Assembly (NCBI GenBank): GCA_004802705.1
Contig: SGPL01000236.1
Coordinates: 1 to 48,318, forward strand
DNA length: 48,318 bases
Direction: 5' to 3'
Source of the DNA: Bondarzewia mesenterica
Lineage: Eukaryota > Basidiomycota > Agaricomycetes > Russulales > Bondarzewiaceae
This document shows positions 10,221 through 22,034 of this stretch, in pieces (position 1 is the first letter of the stretch; each line of letters starts with the position of its first letter). Made by a program: the position numbers and the translations under genes. The notes below the pieces were generated by a model. The model was given only the letters and a program-made list of their open reading frames with translations, searched no databases and had not been told where the DNA came from.

Positions 10221-13200
10221 CTATACCTTTCTTTTGGTCCTCTGCTCGAATATCTCCACGTCGATCGTATCTGTTGTCAAGAACCTCCAAATATGCACCA
10301 AACTCGTCTGTCCATACCTCCTCAACCGCCCAATGGCCTGCGTCTCGCACGCGTCATAGATCTCCTGCGACGTCGCGAGCAGCGGCGAGAGGAATATCGC
10401 ATGGTTTGCGCACGTCAAATTCGCTCCTGACGCGCTCTCGTCCATCACGTTCAGCAAAAGCACTCGCTCTTTACCTTCCTGCTGGAACTTCTCCAAGGAC
10501 TTCGACTTGGCGGACGCGGAGCCCTTGATCTCGAGGAATTGGATCTTGTTCGCCTCGAGCGCCTCTGCGACTTTTTTCATGAGGTCCGGGAATTGGACGA
10601 AGATGAGCATACGCTCTGTGGACTGAATGCGTTTCCTGGATGCGTTGTTTTGAGATCAGGCATCCGTTTCGACAAAAGAGAGTAAGACATGAAAGACTTA
10701 CTTGATCAAGTGAATGATCTTCTCGAGCTTCAACCCGAAATGCTTCCCTTTCCCGTCTCTCTGCTCGTCATCGACACCGAGCGACTCGCCCTTGACGACG
10801 TTCAACATACGGGCCAACGCCTTGCACTCGCCTGAGTCGCTGTACACGCACTTCTCCTCCGTAGCACACGCATTGACGCACGCCAAGCATCCAGCATGTC
10901 CGCAAGACGACAGGACAGCAATATCCTCAATGGGCACCTCCTCGCGGCCACACGACGGGCAGGACACTACGAGTGGGACTTCGCGCTGTTTTTGCAGATC
11001 ACGCACGGCGGTGAAGTATCGCAGCGAGCGAACGCGCCCGACAAGCTCCTTATTCAGGCGGCGCAGAACGTGCGTGTGTTCGCGGTGGTCCCACATCAAG
11101 TCCTTCGTCTTGGCCGAGATAGAGTCATCCTTGCCTTTCGGCTTGCCCTTCATCTCGCTCACTTTGGTGTTCTTGGAGTTGACTGCGGGCTGCTGGATGC
11201 CAGCTTCGAGCATGAGCTCCTTGATCATTTTCGTGGCCTCGGCGTCACCCGCACCCTCGATGAAGTTGACGCGGACATACTCCTGGAAGAGAGACTCCTC
11301 GCCGGTGCTGCCGCGTCCAGTGTCTTTCTTGAGTTCCTTCTCGATCTTTTTCTCCTGCTCCAATGCAGAAACCAGGTTCTTCATGAGTTCCGTCTTGCAC
11401 TCGTCGAGCTGTCTCTGCCGTTCTTTGACAATGACCGAGCAGGCTTGCATGGCGTTATCCTTATCGGAGGTCTCGAGCTCGAAGTGCGAGCAGCGCTTGA
11501 GGAGTGCTTCCTCGGCAGTCCTGATAAGGCATTGAAATCAGGAATCGAGTAAAGAGATACTGACATTATACGCGACTTACTTGCTGTCACCGAGGGATTG
11601 TGCCAAGCGCTTCTCGCGATCACTCTCTGTCTTCTTGCTACGCTTGATAGTCATATCCAGTGCGCGGAGGTGATGCTCGAGCTCAAGATAAATCGCTCGT
11701 TCCGCAGCAGGAAGGTTAATCTTTTCAATCTTCTCCTCCCATGGAATCTCGTCGATCTCTGCGACATTCTATAAACCGGATGAGGGTTTGCAAAGCCTGA
11801 CAGGGACACCGGAAACATACCTGGCGGACGTAGCGGTCCAAGAAAGTCTGACCAACCTGGTGACGGTGCGCATGCCAGTCCAAGCTGTGCGTCTCGCGGA
11901 AAGAGTGGAACTTCTCCGCAGCTATGGGATGGTGAATAAACGTCAGATCCGTTGATTGTAAGAGAGACGAAATCAGACGTACCGGTCTGATCGCGGCGGC
12001 GCTTCTTGACTTGTGCCGACTGGCCTTCGCCATCATCGTCCACGCCAAGGTGCAGATCGAGGAACGCGGCAATGGTCTTCACTGCGCTGAAGTCATGAAT
12101 AGGTGGAGTACCAGAAAGTACCCAGCTGCGTTCCGCCGTCACCTTCGTAGTGAGAGAGTGGACCACACCTTCCAGGTAGGTGTACTCGTCGACAACCTTC
12201 CGCTCGAAGTGGAACATCTCCAACGGCGGCGCCTGCATCTCCTTCCAGTCGCGTTTCGCAGCGCCGCGCAACTTCCAAGGGTCTTTTGCTTCTCGTAGGA
12301 CCTTTGGCTTGGTCTCCTTCTCCTCTCGTTTGCGTTTCTTCGACGTTGTGCTTGATGCCACAGAGGAAGACGCGCCTTCATCCTCGTCGACATCCATCGC
12401 ATCATCCGCATCTTCCGAACTTGCCTTTCTTTTGCCCTTCGTCTGAGGCTTCGGTTTCGGCTTCGGTTTGGCTTTGGACTTGGATTTGCTCTTTGGAGCG
12501 TCTGAGTCCTCCTCCTCATCATCAGATGGTCCGGACGGCTCGGCATCTTCGTCGTCATCTTCAGATTCCTGGTCAGAGGGCACGAAGGCGTCGGGCGAAG
12601 ATGAACGGCCAGATTTGTATTTTGTTATTCTGCGCTTCCCCTTGGGGAGCTGTTCGTCTTCACTCTCATCGTCAAGTGCGTCACTGTATCTGAACTTCGC
12701 GGCCGCTTGACGTTTACGCGGTTTGGGGGGGTCCGACTCCTCGTCCGACGAGTTTTCGTCCGCGGTCGTCGGTGGCGTCGTTGCACTGGATGATCCTTTG
12801 TTGACTTCGTGGCGCGGGACTTCGACATGACTGAACTTCTTTGGCTTCGACTCCTTGCCACTGTCTTCAGAGGTGTCATCGGCCTTCTTGACAATGGCTT
12901 TGGCTACCTTTGCGCCTTTCGTCACACTCGAGCTCTTTGCCTTTGTGGGTGCTGACTTGCCCGCGACAGTAGGCTGAACACCACGTAGCCGCTTGGATGG
13001 TCGCATTGCCTCCTGAGTCTCCTTGTCTATTTAGGTAGTCAGTTTTACAGAGGGAACTTAATTGACGAGACTATCGTACCCTTTTTTCGTGCCGCGTGAA
13101 TGGCGTCAAGGACAGCGAGAGAACCTTCGTCTCTTAGTCGATCGACTTGCTCGCGCAGGCTTGCGAGGCATGTAGTCAAGCGGGCATTGAAATACCTGCC

Positions 13201-16200
13201 CTCAGTCTTTGGAAGAGAGCCGCCAGCTGCAAACGCTTCCAGATTGTCCAGGTAATTGACGCCTTTGAAAAGGCTGGACGCAACGATGACAAGGTCTGCT
13301 TCTTCAACGTCCTCAATTTTGAGGGAATTGAGGTGCGACACGTTCTGGAGGAGGACAACCTTGAAGTGGTTCTTCCCGACGAATTTGGTGACCTCGCTTG
13401 CCCACTGCTTTGTCAAATGACCAGGGACAACGACGAGGGTTGCAGCAACGCGTATCTTGCCAGGCATCTCCTGTGCTTTGGCGACCGACTTCTTGACAGC
13501 CTTGCGAGTGGAGTCGATAAGTGCAAGAGTGATGGCGGTCTTACCGTAGCCAACTTCATCAGCGAGTACCCCGCCACGGACACGAACGGGCTGTTGTGCA
13601 CGACCTTCGGCTCGCCAGCCCAAAGGATCAAGGATGGCCTCGGAAATCTCCTCCTCAATGAAAGGGGGTGCATCGATAGCCTCCTGTCGAAGCATCCAGT
13701 CCAACGAACGAAGTTGTTCCTTACGAAGAGGCCTAACGAAACTCGGGGGTTGCGAATGCTCCGGGTCCTGACGATTGGAAGAGAGCTTGAACTTGGGAAG
13801 GATGAGTTTAACCAATGGCTTGAAGTCGGTATCCAGTCGCCAGGTCACAGTTCGCTCACCCGAGCGCCCAGCAGAAGGAAGACGAGACAAGGCACGGTGG
13901 ATAAGGGAAGCAACGTCAACCCCAATTCGCACATGCCCTATCCCATCGTCGTCGACTTTCATTTGAGTCACAAACGGAGCTGGACGTCTTTTCAGCCGAC
14001 GTTCGTACTCGCCGGCCTCGATACTATCTTCAACAGCCACAATGCTCTTTCCTTCTTTAGTCCAACGCAGAGACGGTGAAGCGGGAGCGCATCGCTGGCA
14101 ATTTCCGTCGTGTTGGTGCAGAGGGACAGATTGCCAGGACAAGAAAGGCCCGTTGATCGCCTTGATGCGTTCAATCAGCCAAGACAAAGACCTGAACGTG
14201 GCACGCTCGTGTATGTGTTCCACCTCTTTCCACGCCTGACGAGGCCATTCGAGCCCTGCTTGAGACCGAAGAGGAATTCGAGCGACGAGTAAAGCATTGG
14301 CGGTTTTGCAGGAGTCGTTGTCGAGAGAAATGTTGAGAGCGCCCTCGGGCACAGCAAAGGTAGCCTCCTTGCCAAGCGGAGATGGCTATGCATAAGGAAA
14401 GAAGTCAGTTATCGCTGATCAGAAGACCAAAAGCAAGTTCACCTTCAGCTGTACGTTGACAGCAATCATATATTTCTGAGGAATAGAACAGATAATCTTC
14501 TGCTCGCCCTCCTCGTCCGATTGCCTCCATGAAGGATCCACGCGTGCGACGATTGGACGAGTTTCACCGTACTCGAAGCGCCGAATACTCGTCGAGAAAA
14601 CAAAGGCATCATCTTTCGGATTCCCGCATCGAGTTGGATTCATCAACAAGAAGATCGGTGGCTGCGACGCATCCTTGTCGGTGGCGATCTTCTTATGCAA
14701 AGCGCTGTTGGCCGTGCCGCACTGGTCAAGGAGCGTATACATCCCAGTGATATCGCGATCGAAATGCAAGACATCACCTTCATCGACAGACACCTGTATT
14801 TGTGAATGGACAGTGCTGTCTTTGAACTTGGGAAGTTGTAGACCCAGCTTCGCCTGCCAGGAAGGCACCGGTTCCCCGACGCCCTCCAAGGCAATCTCGA
14901 CCTCTCTGGTATATGGCAGCCCAAATTCCCACTGTCCCCGTAGCAGTGCACCTTCACAGACAAGTCGAGCAGCAGGTAAAAGAAGGATTCTGCGAATTTC
15001 AGCATTTGCAGGTTCGCTCGGCTCTGGTTTGGCGAAGAAAAGCCATTCTGGACGTCCAGGATGCAGAGATAACTCGAGACGAGCCCTATCTGACTCGTAC
15101 GTTGCAGACCAAATTTCCTGGCGCTTGGTTTCCATGAAGCGTAATTCGAGCTTGGTGGCCTGCAGGACAGCAGAACGCCAGGCGGACCACCGCTTGGAAG
15201 GAATGGAAACACCTGCCTGCTCCTTCAGGGTGTCCAAAAGTTGCCCAGTAACGTCAGAGAACATGATGCACATGGGAAGAGATGATTTGAACTGCCGATC
15301 GAAAACGGACGGAGTAATCCTGGGACTAGATTTGACGTCGATGACTTCATAATTATGCTCGGGGCGGCCACCACACTTGATGCAGGATGTCCAACCGCAA
15401 TCTTTGCAACGATGAAGCTCTCTCTCCGTAACATCCTTCCTCCCTTCACACTCGCACAAACGAACGCTCCGCAACGACTCGGCTACGATTGAGCTAAGCT
15501 GCTCTTCAACCGTCGTGGACAGATCTAGAGGTTGCTCCACCAGCTGATCCTCACCAGTGATGTGGTCCTCGATAGATTCAGAAGGGGTATCGATATCCAT
15601 AGTCTCGAAATCGGCTTCAACGACTTCTTCTAGACCGCTCGTCCCTTCGTACGTGGACTTGTCGCTACCCTCCTTCAAAAGCTTATGACCCAAGACCAGA
15701 GCCGCCAACATAGCAGTGCCAACGACCGTGGTGGACATGGCATTCCCGGCCAAGTCAGCCAATTGATCCTCCGACTCGCGGGTGAGCAGGAGTTCGTTGA
15801 TAGGAAGGCCTTGTAGATGCAAAGCTTCAAGGCCAACCATAGGGCCGCCGCGATTGGTGATATATGGAATCATTGACGGCGTGAGACAAGGGGATATACC
15901 GAGCTTGTTGGACCCAGTAGACCGATCAACGTTCTGAGAAAGATTCCAGACTTGACTATGTCATGAAAAGTCAGCCAAACCTAATATCGATAAAAAAAAA
16001 AATTCAACTCACGTCTTGAATGCAGGATCAACGCCCTCGATGGCAGAGCGAAGGAGAGAGATATCTAACAAGTCCCAGACACGCTCCACCTGTCCTGCCA
16101 TCCAATCCGCCCACGTATAGTCGTACGCTTTGCAAGAGCCGCCTGACGGAGGATTAGCGAAATCTCTAGCTGACAGCAGAGCCCGTACGTACCTTCATCC

Positions 16201-17403
16201 CAATTTGTTGAAGGGCGTTTCCCGCCCAGCTCCTCATCGAGCCTAGCACGTTGATGACGGGACTCGCATCGAGCCCAATCCGTCCGCCCTGTCTTCCTGT
16301 CCGCGGCATTGTAACTCTCCTGCACAAGTTTCTCTTTTGACTGGAAGATGCGAGGATCGTCCGCGGCAAGTAACCACGCATCTAGAGAAGATGAAGCCTC
16401 TCGCCTTAAATCAACCATCATCTTTACCCATTTTTCAGGGAGCGAAGATTTCTTCAGATTGATGGCCATCATATATCCACGAGTCCGAGTGTGAGGGATG
16501 TAGTAGTATTTTGTGTCCAGGAACATAGACTCGGCACTGTATCCAATGCCGCGAAACCTGTCCTTGACGCCTGCCCAAGGTGCAGAGCATACGTTCTCCA
16601 AGAGGACGATAGGCGGCTGGTGCTTGATCACCCAATTGAGCATCCCATAGAACGTCCGACCGGACTCCCCACCGCCGTCTATGCCCTTCTTTTGATTATT
16701 TAGATGCGAATAATCAACGCAAGATGTGCCGGCGATGAGAATATCAACATTTCCGGGAACGATGGCCTCAGAACCATAGGCTGTGTATCTGTCGGGGGAA
16801 AGTCAGTGCGAGTCCTCGCTATGCAATGTCATTCACGTACGCATATTCTCCTCCAAGTTCACAAACGTCACGGAACAAAAGAGGAGGCTGAAAGTTACGC
16901 TCGATGTAGGCTTGTTTGAAGGGTACAATTTCGCAAGAGAATACGTGCTCGATCTCCAAGTCCACGCCATGCTGAGCGAGAATCGCTCTCCTGATCAAGC
17001 CCAAGGCTAGAAGAGGCGACTCTGTTCCGGAGCACATGGTAGCCACACGAAGTTTTCGGCCCTTAACACGCTGCGCGACCTGTTCAATGCCAGGAATGCG
17101 TGACACGATGTCTGAGAAGATATCGGGAAGGTTAGAGATGGGAGGAAGGCTAGACTCCTCAGGCGGGACGTAGTTGCTCTTCTTTTTCCCTTTCTTGGAG
17201 GGCTCGTCGTCAACGTCCATCTCTAGATCAGAGGCATCATCGACAGCCTCATCTTCGATAGCATCTTCAGCATTCTCGCTGGACGCGTCCGAGTCATCGG
17301 TAGGAACAGGTTTCGACTTTGTACTCTTCGACTTGCCCCCACCGAAGAAGGACGTGATAGTCTTTTGTTTTGAGGGCCCAGCAGCCTTCTTACCAGCGGC
17401 CAT
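10221..17403 (-). CDS. DNMT5: DNMT5-type DNA cytosine methyltransferase with SNF2 ATPase and RING
   Basis: Ten exons (17403-16841, 16788-16193, 16142-16013, 15955-14443, 14385-13080, 13026-11983, 11921-11821, 11768-11581, 11520-10702, 10635-10221) join with all phases matching to 2,224 residues. The N-terminus has a PIP box (Q13..I16..F19F20) and an acidic linker. Methyltransferase motifs are CSGTESP (124-130), catalytic AGTSCVDYSHLN (Cys211), LLENV (250-254) and GNAM (500-503). A Cys/His cluster (about 597-630) follows. The SNF2 motor has Walker A ADEVGYGKT (about 1208-1217), VVDEYTYL (about 1647-1654), LSGT (about 1673) and AIGRLRRYGQ (about 2187-2196), interrupted by a Lys/Asp/Glu-rich insert (about 1370-1612). 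A RING (CPSC..CGHAGC, about 2001-2046) sits before the last motor half. In Cryptococcus this family performs ATP-dependent maintenance methylation of hemimethylated CG. No chromodomain is visible. Confidence 0.95.
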
Positions 17404-17567
17404 AGCAAAGAAGCAAGGGAAAATGAGTAGAGGAGATGGTGGTTGTGGTCTGTGGGAAACAGGGAACACGCGCTGGCGCCTGCTGACGCACTGTCGCGTC
17501 GAGTCACATTAGGTCACACCGCGTTTAGGTTAACTTTCTCACGCTCAACCAGATCACTCTGCCAGCG
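17404..17567. promoter_or_regulatory. Divergent promoter region, DNMT5 / PAP2 phosphatase
   Basis: Only 164 bp separate the two start codons. The methyltransferase frame stays open upstream to another ATG at 17469, which would add 22 residues and shorten the gap to 98 bp. I prefer 17403 because it puts the PIP box close to the N-terminus and leaves room for a promoter. Direct copies of AGGTCACA and AGGTTAAC lie near 17510-17535. Confidence 0.45.
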
Positions 17568-18806
17568 ATGGCCGCTACGGTTCTTACAAGGGTGAATGCC
17601 AGAGCAAGAGAGCTTCTTGGAGAAGACGTATTTGACTGGACAGACAGGTCGTATGTTATTGACTGGTAATAAAATCCTGAAGCCTATAAAGCTTTACTCT
17701 GACAAACGCCCTAGGATTGTTGCCGCAGGGTTGCTGCTGCTGTCCTACATCGTCTCCGACAGTCTGCCTGTGTTTGAGCGAGATTTCTCTCTTGAAGACC
17801 CATTAATTAGCCACAAACATACACATCAACAGTACGCTCGCGCTGTATGTTCATCTTTTCTCGTCTGAATACGATCACTTGACCATCAAGGATCTCTGGG
17901 ACCACAAATGCTCTAATTGCCTTGGCTGTGCCTTTCACGATTGCTGGCGTTATCGGTATCGTCAGGGCTTCGCTCTGGGAGATCCATCACGGATTTCTTG
18001 CCATTTTTTCTGGGAGGTACGGGCATGCAACCTCTGTTACCTCTGACACACATTCAAATCGAGTGTGTAGAGCAATAGCACGACTCATCACAGAGTCGCT
18101 CAAGAACCGAGTTGGTGATTGACCGTTTATTTAGAGAATCGCTAAGTTCCCCTTGTTGATAATTATCGCCAGGTCGTCTCCGTCCAGACTTCCTGGCAAG
18201 GTGTAAATGGGACGCGACTATTCAAGCATGTACTGGGCACGTGCGATCCATAGTAGATTCTCCTTCAGTTCGCTCATCGAATTTTTCTGATCTCCAGAAA
18301 GTTGGCAGACGTTACGGATGGAAGACGATCTTTTCCATCTGGGCACTCCTCAACGGCATTCGCAGGAATGACGTTTATATCGTTTTTCTTAGCAGGCAAA
18401 ACGGCCGCCTGGTGTTTTCAAGCACCCATCTCACCTACATCGATCACGGGCACCCGATTGGGCCGTCTTATGCTGACCCTTCTCCCTCTGGCTTTTGCGG
18501 CCTGGGTTGCTATATCTCGGGTTGAAGACTATGTACGTATCCCGTCAGCACGTGGTTCCTTTCCAAATGCCCATTTATTTTTTTGCGCAGCGTCATCATA
18601 AAGAAGATGTGGTAGTTGGGAGCCTAATTGGCCTCTTCTCCTCCAGCATATGCTATCTGACTTTCTGGCCGAATCCATTCACGGTCAGTAGCTTTACCCC
18701 AGAGAGCACTGGTCGTCCAAGGACAGTATACAGATACCAAAACGGTAGACTGAGGAATGGCGGGTACGAGTTGACTAGACTTGAACATGATATAGAACCC
18801 GTGTAA
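17568..18806 (+). CDS. PAP2-type lipid phosphatase (DPP1/LPP family)
   Basis: Seven exons (17568-17665, 17715-17831, 17891-18016, 18071-18114, 18173-18240, 18302-18532, 18591-18806) give 299 residues. All three phosphatase motifs are intact: KNRVGRLRP (KX6RP), FPSGHSS, and SRVEDYRHHKED (SRX5HX3D). Hydrophobic segments (VAAGLLLLSYIV, LIALAVPFTIAGVIGIV, LMLTLLPLAFAAWVAI and others) give about six membrane passes. The spacing and the FERDFSLEDPLI signature match fungal diacylglycerol pyrophosphate / phosphatidate phosphatases acting on vacuolar or Golgi membrane lipids. The acceptor of exon 6 (AAAG|TTGG) is the only one that preserves frame. The 3' end lies 58 bp from the stop codon of the converging gene. 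Confidence 0.92.
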
Positions 18807-18864
18807 CTATGGAACAATCGTGACAAAAAAAATTGGCAGAGTGCATGTGTAGTCCTCCGCAAAG

Positions 18865-21532
18865 CTAAGATGCTGCACCTGCTCGCACAAACACCCACTT
18901 ATCGCCAACTCTTTGCATCCGTCCCGCTGAAGTCCCTCGCGCAGTTCCCGATTTCTCATTTTCTGAGAACGCCTGCCCTCCCGTCCCGTCATGATCACTC
19001 CAATGGCTTTCACCGACCGCTTCCGAATCCTGCTTGTGGCCATTTTCTCGATAACTCCATTGTTCTTGACCCTGCCGGTTGTTGCCGTATAGGGTACCAC
19101 CGCGACAATCGTTGTAGGGGGATCCTCCGCCCCTCTGCGCATTCCCCCCGTCCGACAAACCTCCGACCCATTCCTGATCTGCCCCCTGATAACCTTGTTG
19201 CATGTAAAGCGATGACTGATCTGTCATGCCACCTGACATGATGAAAGCCATGAGTTCTTCCTGCGAGGGCTGGTACCCATGAGTAACCTGCCATAGCTTC
19301 CCGAGAGCTTCCCACGATGTCGGGGCAGTGGGATCAAAGGTTGCGAAGTCGAATGTCTCCAGCCCAGTCAAGACCGAATTTTGATAGTCGTCAGCATTTG
19401 AAGATACAGTAGTAGGTGTCGTAAGGGTTGATTGTGGTGGTTTCAAGGGGTGGTTCCCGTCTAGGCTAGCAGACACCTCTGACCGTGCAGCAGGGTGTGG
19501 CGAGCGGCTGCCTTGCTCGTTAGAACCAGTCCCAACCTCGGACGCTCTGATATCTCGGCCAAACTCGTCTTTCCCTGAATTTGAAGACGAGGCCTCTGTG
19601 GCCTTCAGCTCTAGTTCCCTAGCCACCACAGGTGCCATGGGCGTCCTTTGTGGAGGGCTGTACGGTTTTACATCTCTCCTACCTCCGTATCTACCACGAT
19701 GAGGACTTCTAGATCGACTTCGTCGGCGGTATGAAGGACTGCGGTCCCCGCCGTCATCTCTATACTCCTCACGGCGGTCGTCCCACCGCCCTCTCCCCCT
19801 GCCTCGATAACCGCCTCTGGGCCGATCTCGATGGTCATCATAATAGTCTTCACGGTCTCTGCCGCGTTCGTATTCGTCACGCCTGCCATATTTAGGCTGC
19901 GAATGACATGAGGCATAACGATCATCTCGATAAGACAGTGATCGCTGCCCTAAATCTTTCCGAGGCTCGACAGCAGGTGGATTCGTGGAGGGTAAGGCAG
20001 GAACGGAAGAAAATTGTAAAGGTACTGGTTGGACAGAAGGGCCGGCGGTTCCCAATTTCGCCGCCTGCGCCAATTGCTGGATGAGCTGCAGCTGATTCGC
20101 GTCAAGCTGGGGATTCAGAGGTAGTGCTGGTGACTGGTTTGTGACAGGAGGCAGCGGATTTGTATTTGTTGTTGTTTGGCTAAGAACAATCGACATCTTC
20201 AGCCGCGCAGGCATCTAACGAAACGGAAGAAGTGCGCACCCATTTGTCTGGCCACCAATAGCGTTTGCAGCTTGGGTCAAGAGGGCAAGTAGTGTCGATT
20301 GAACGGATGGATCAACTCCAATTTGTTGTGAATGCGTCTGACTAGCAGGTACGAAAGGTCCCGGGGCTGTCGGTGTCACCGAGGCAGATTGCGTTGGGTC
20401 GATAGATGTTGCAGAGTTCAAGCTAGTGGTCCCTGGCGTACAAATGAACCAGACATTATTTCAGTTTGTCTCACTTTCCGTTGCGGGTAGAAATAGAAGC
20501 ATGACTGGGATTGCGCGGGGAAGAAGTACTTAGCGAACATATATCGGAAACAAGATAAGCACCTTTATCAGAATCCTTCAACACGTTCGTTAGTCTCGTC
20601 AGTACTGCCGAAGGAAACGTATTGGCTTTGACCCAAATGTCAACGATCTTCTTGGACTTTTCCTAAAATCCGCAACACAGGGGCGAAAAACGATTGCGTT
20701 AGGAAACTTGGTTTGTACATCCGGCTGCAGAAAAAATGAACGGCTATCGACGCAGCAAAACAATCATGTGACAGGACGCGCCAGTGGCTGATCTTTGCGC
20801 GTCGAAAACTCCATCACTTAGCGCGTGGAATGCCACAGGCGGAGCGCAACACATCAAGACATGCCTCAGCGTCCTCTGCATCAAATTCATGGTTTAACCA
20901 TGAATTCTGGATAAGGTGCGTGAATAGCAGTCGCAGGAAAGGGTTATCTTGTCCCTCTGAAGCGGAAAAATAAAGCTCTACGGGGCGTGACTGTCGTGCA
21001 CCACTACTGGAACAAAACTACGGGTTAATACGGGCACCCTACTGACCTTTCCTTCAGGACCTGCAGACAAGGACATATCAAGTAACAAGCTGTCGAGGAC
21101 ACTTTCCAGCTTGGAAAGGAAAGTGGCACAGTTCCCGGATCCAGAATGCGCACCGCCTGTGAGTTGCTGCTTATTTGCTCGATGACGAGCTGCACGAGCC
21201 AGTGCATCGAAAGCATATAGACTAGGCACTTTGGACGACGCTGGCAAAGCTTTATGGGTACGGTATAAAAGAGAAACCATCGGTGTATCGTGCTGCAAAA
21301 AGAAAAGCATCATAAGTACAAGGAATGTGCCGTGAAATTCAGAAGAACAGGACAGAAGCACGCACATCCATGCATGCAAGAGCAATCTCAGTCAGTTTCT
21401 TCATTTTGGATTCGGACACTTTCTTAGACTTGACAACGTCTTTAAGCGCAGACTCAAATGGCTGCAAAGATACAGTACCTCGTCAAATGGACATGACTGG
21501 GAAGAAATGCGACTTACCTCCAAGGATGTCAT
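18865..21532 (-). CDS. CID (RPR) domain protein binding RNA polymerase II CTD, with RS-type region
   Basis: Six exons (21532-21518, 21461-21366, 21292-21047, 20662-20563, 20432-20240, 20179-18865) give 654 residues. The N-terminal CTD-interacting domain runs from PFESALKDVVKSKKVSESKM through TPMVSLLYRTHKALPASSKV, YAFDALARAARHRA and KKIVDIWVKANTFPSAVL (about 6-150), as in Nrd1, Seb1 and SCAF proteins. A Gln/Pro-rich linker is followed by an Arg-rich region (DRDEDYYDDHRDRPRGGYRG-like, then RRRSRSRSPHRGR) and a conserved block FDFATFDPTAPTSWEALGKL near residue 510. I find no RRM, unlike Nrd1 and Seb1. A role in co-transcriptional RNA processing or termination is likely. Exon 1 is only 15 nt, and the 384-nt third intron is far longer than the others. 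Confidence 0.85.
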
Positions 21533-22034
21533 TTTTGGCTGAGAATATACCGATGCGACACACAGAAATAAGACTTGGGGAGGTCAGAACGTCAACAATG
21601 CAAGGAGTTCATGAACGTTCAATTGAACGGGACCTGAACGGGACGATTGGAGAAACTCGAGAGGCCTGTTTGCGCATGTTGTCCTATACCCAGTCTTTAC
21701 AAATCCGGCAACTCGGCGGCGTCTTCAAGTGACGATCTCGCTCGATCTCGTAAGTTTACGAAGAGTCATTGAAGAGTCATTGTTTTACTCACTGTCCTGT
21801 ACCTACATCAATTCTACTTTTGCATTCTTTTTTCAAGTTCAAGGTCAATGTTCAACAGCGTTAATCGCACCTTCCGAATTTTTCAACTTAATGTATATGA
21901 AACTCATGGCATATCTAGTCTTCCATTCCTTGAGAAATGCAGACAGCGATGGGGAAAAGAGACACTATTCTCTACCAGGATAAAATGATATCAAACCGAA
22001 GTATGGGTAAGTAACATAGAGTAAAAACCTGAGC
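21533..22034. other. Intergenic: promoter of the CID gene, 3' flank of ZW10
   Basis: This 502-bp stretch lies between tandem minus-strand genes. A direct repeat of AAGAGTCATTG occurs at about 21760-21782. No gene or RNA is recognised. The ORFs here have no features. Confidence 0.45.

Noticed and set aside
10714..11552. Two overlapping plus-strand ORFs of 218 and 273 codons
   Set aside because: Both are antisense to the RING-containing exon of DNMT5 and look like mirror-frame artefacts.
13147..14079. 310-codon ORF on the plus strand
   Set aside because: It is antisense to the conserved SNF2 exon of DNMT5 and contains no recognisable domain; it is a shadow of a G+C-rich coding exon.
20178..20214. 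Separate gene starting at the ATG near 20214 (MPARLKM)
   Set aside because: A splice acceptor at 20180 joins the upstream CID exons in frame with this region, so the ATG lies in an intron and the two parts form one gene.
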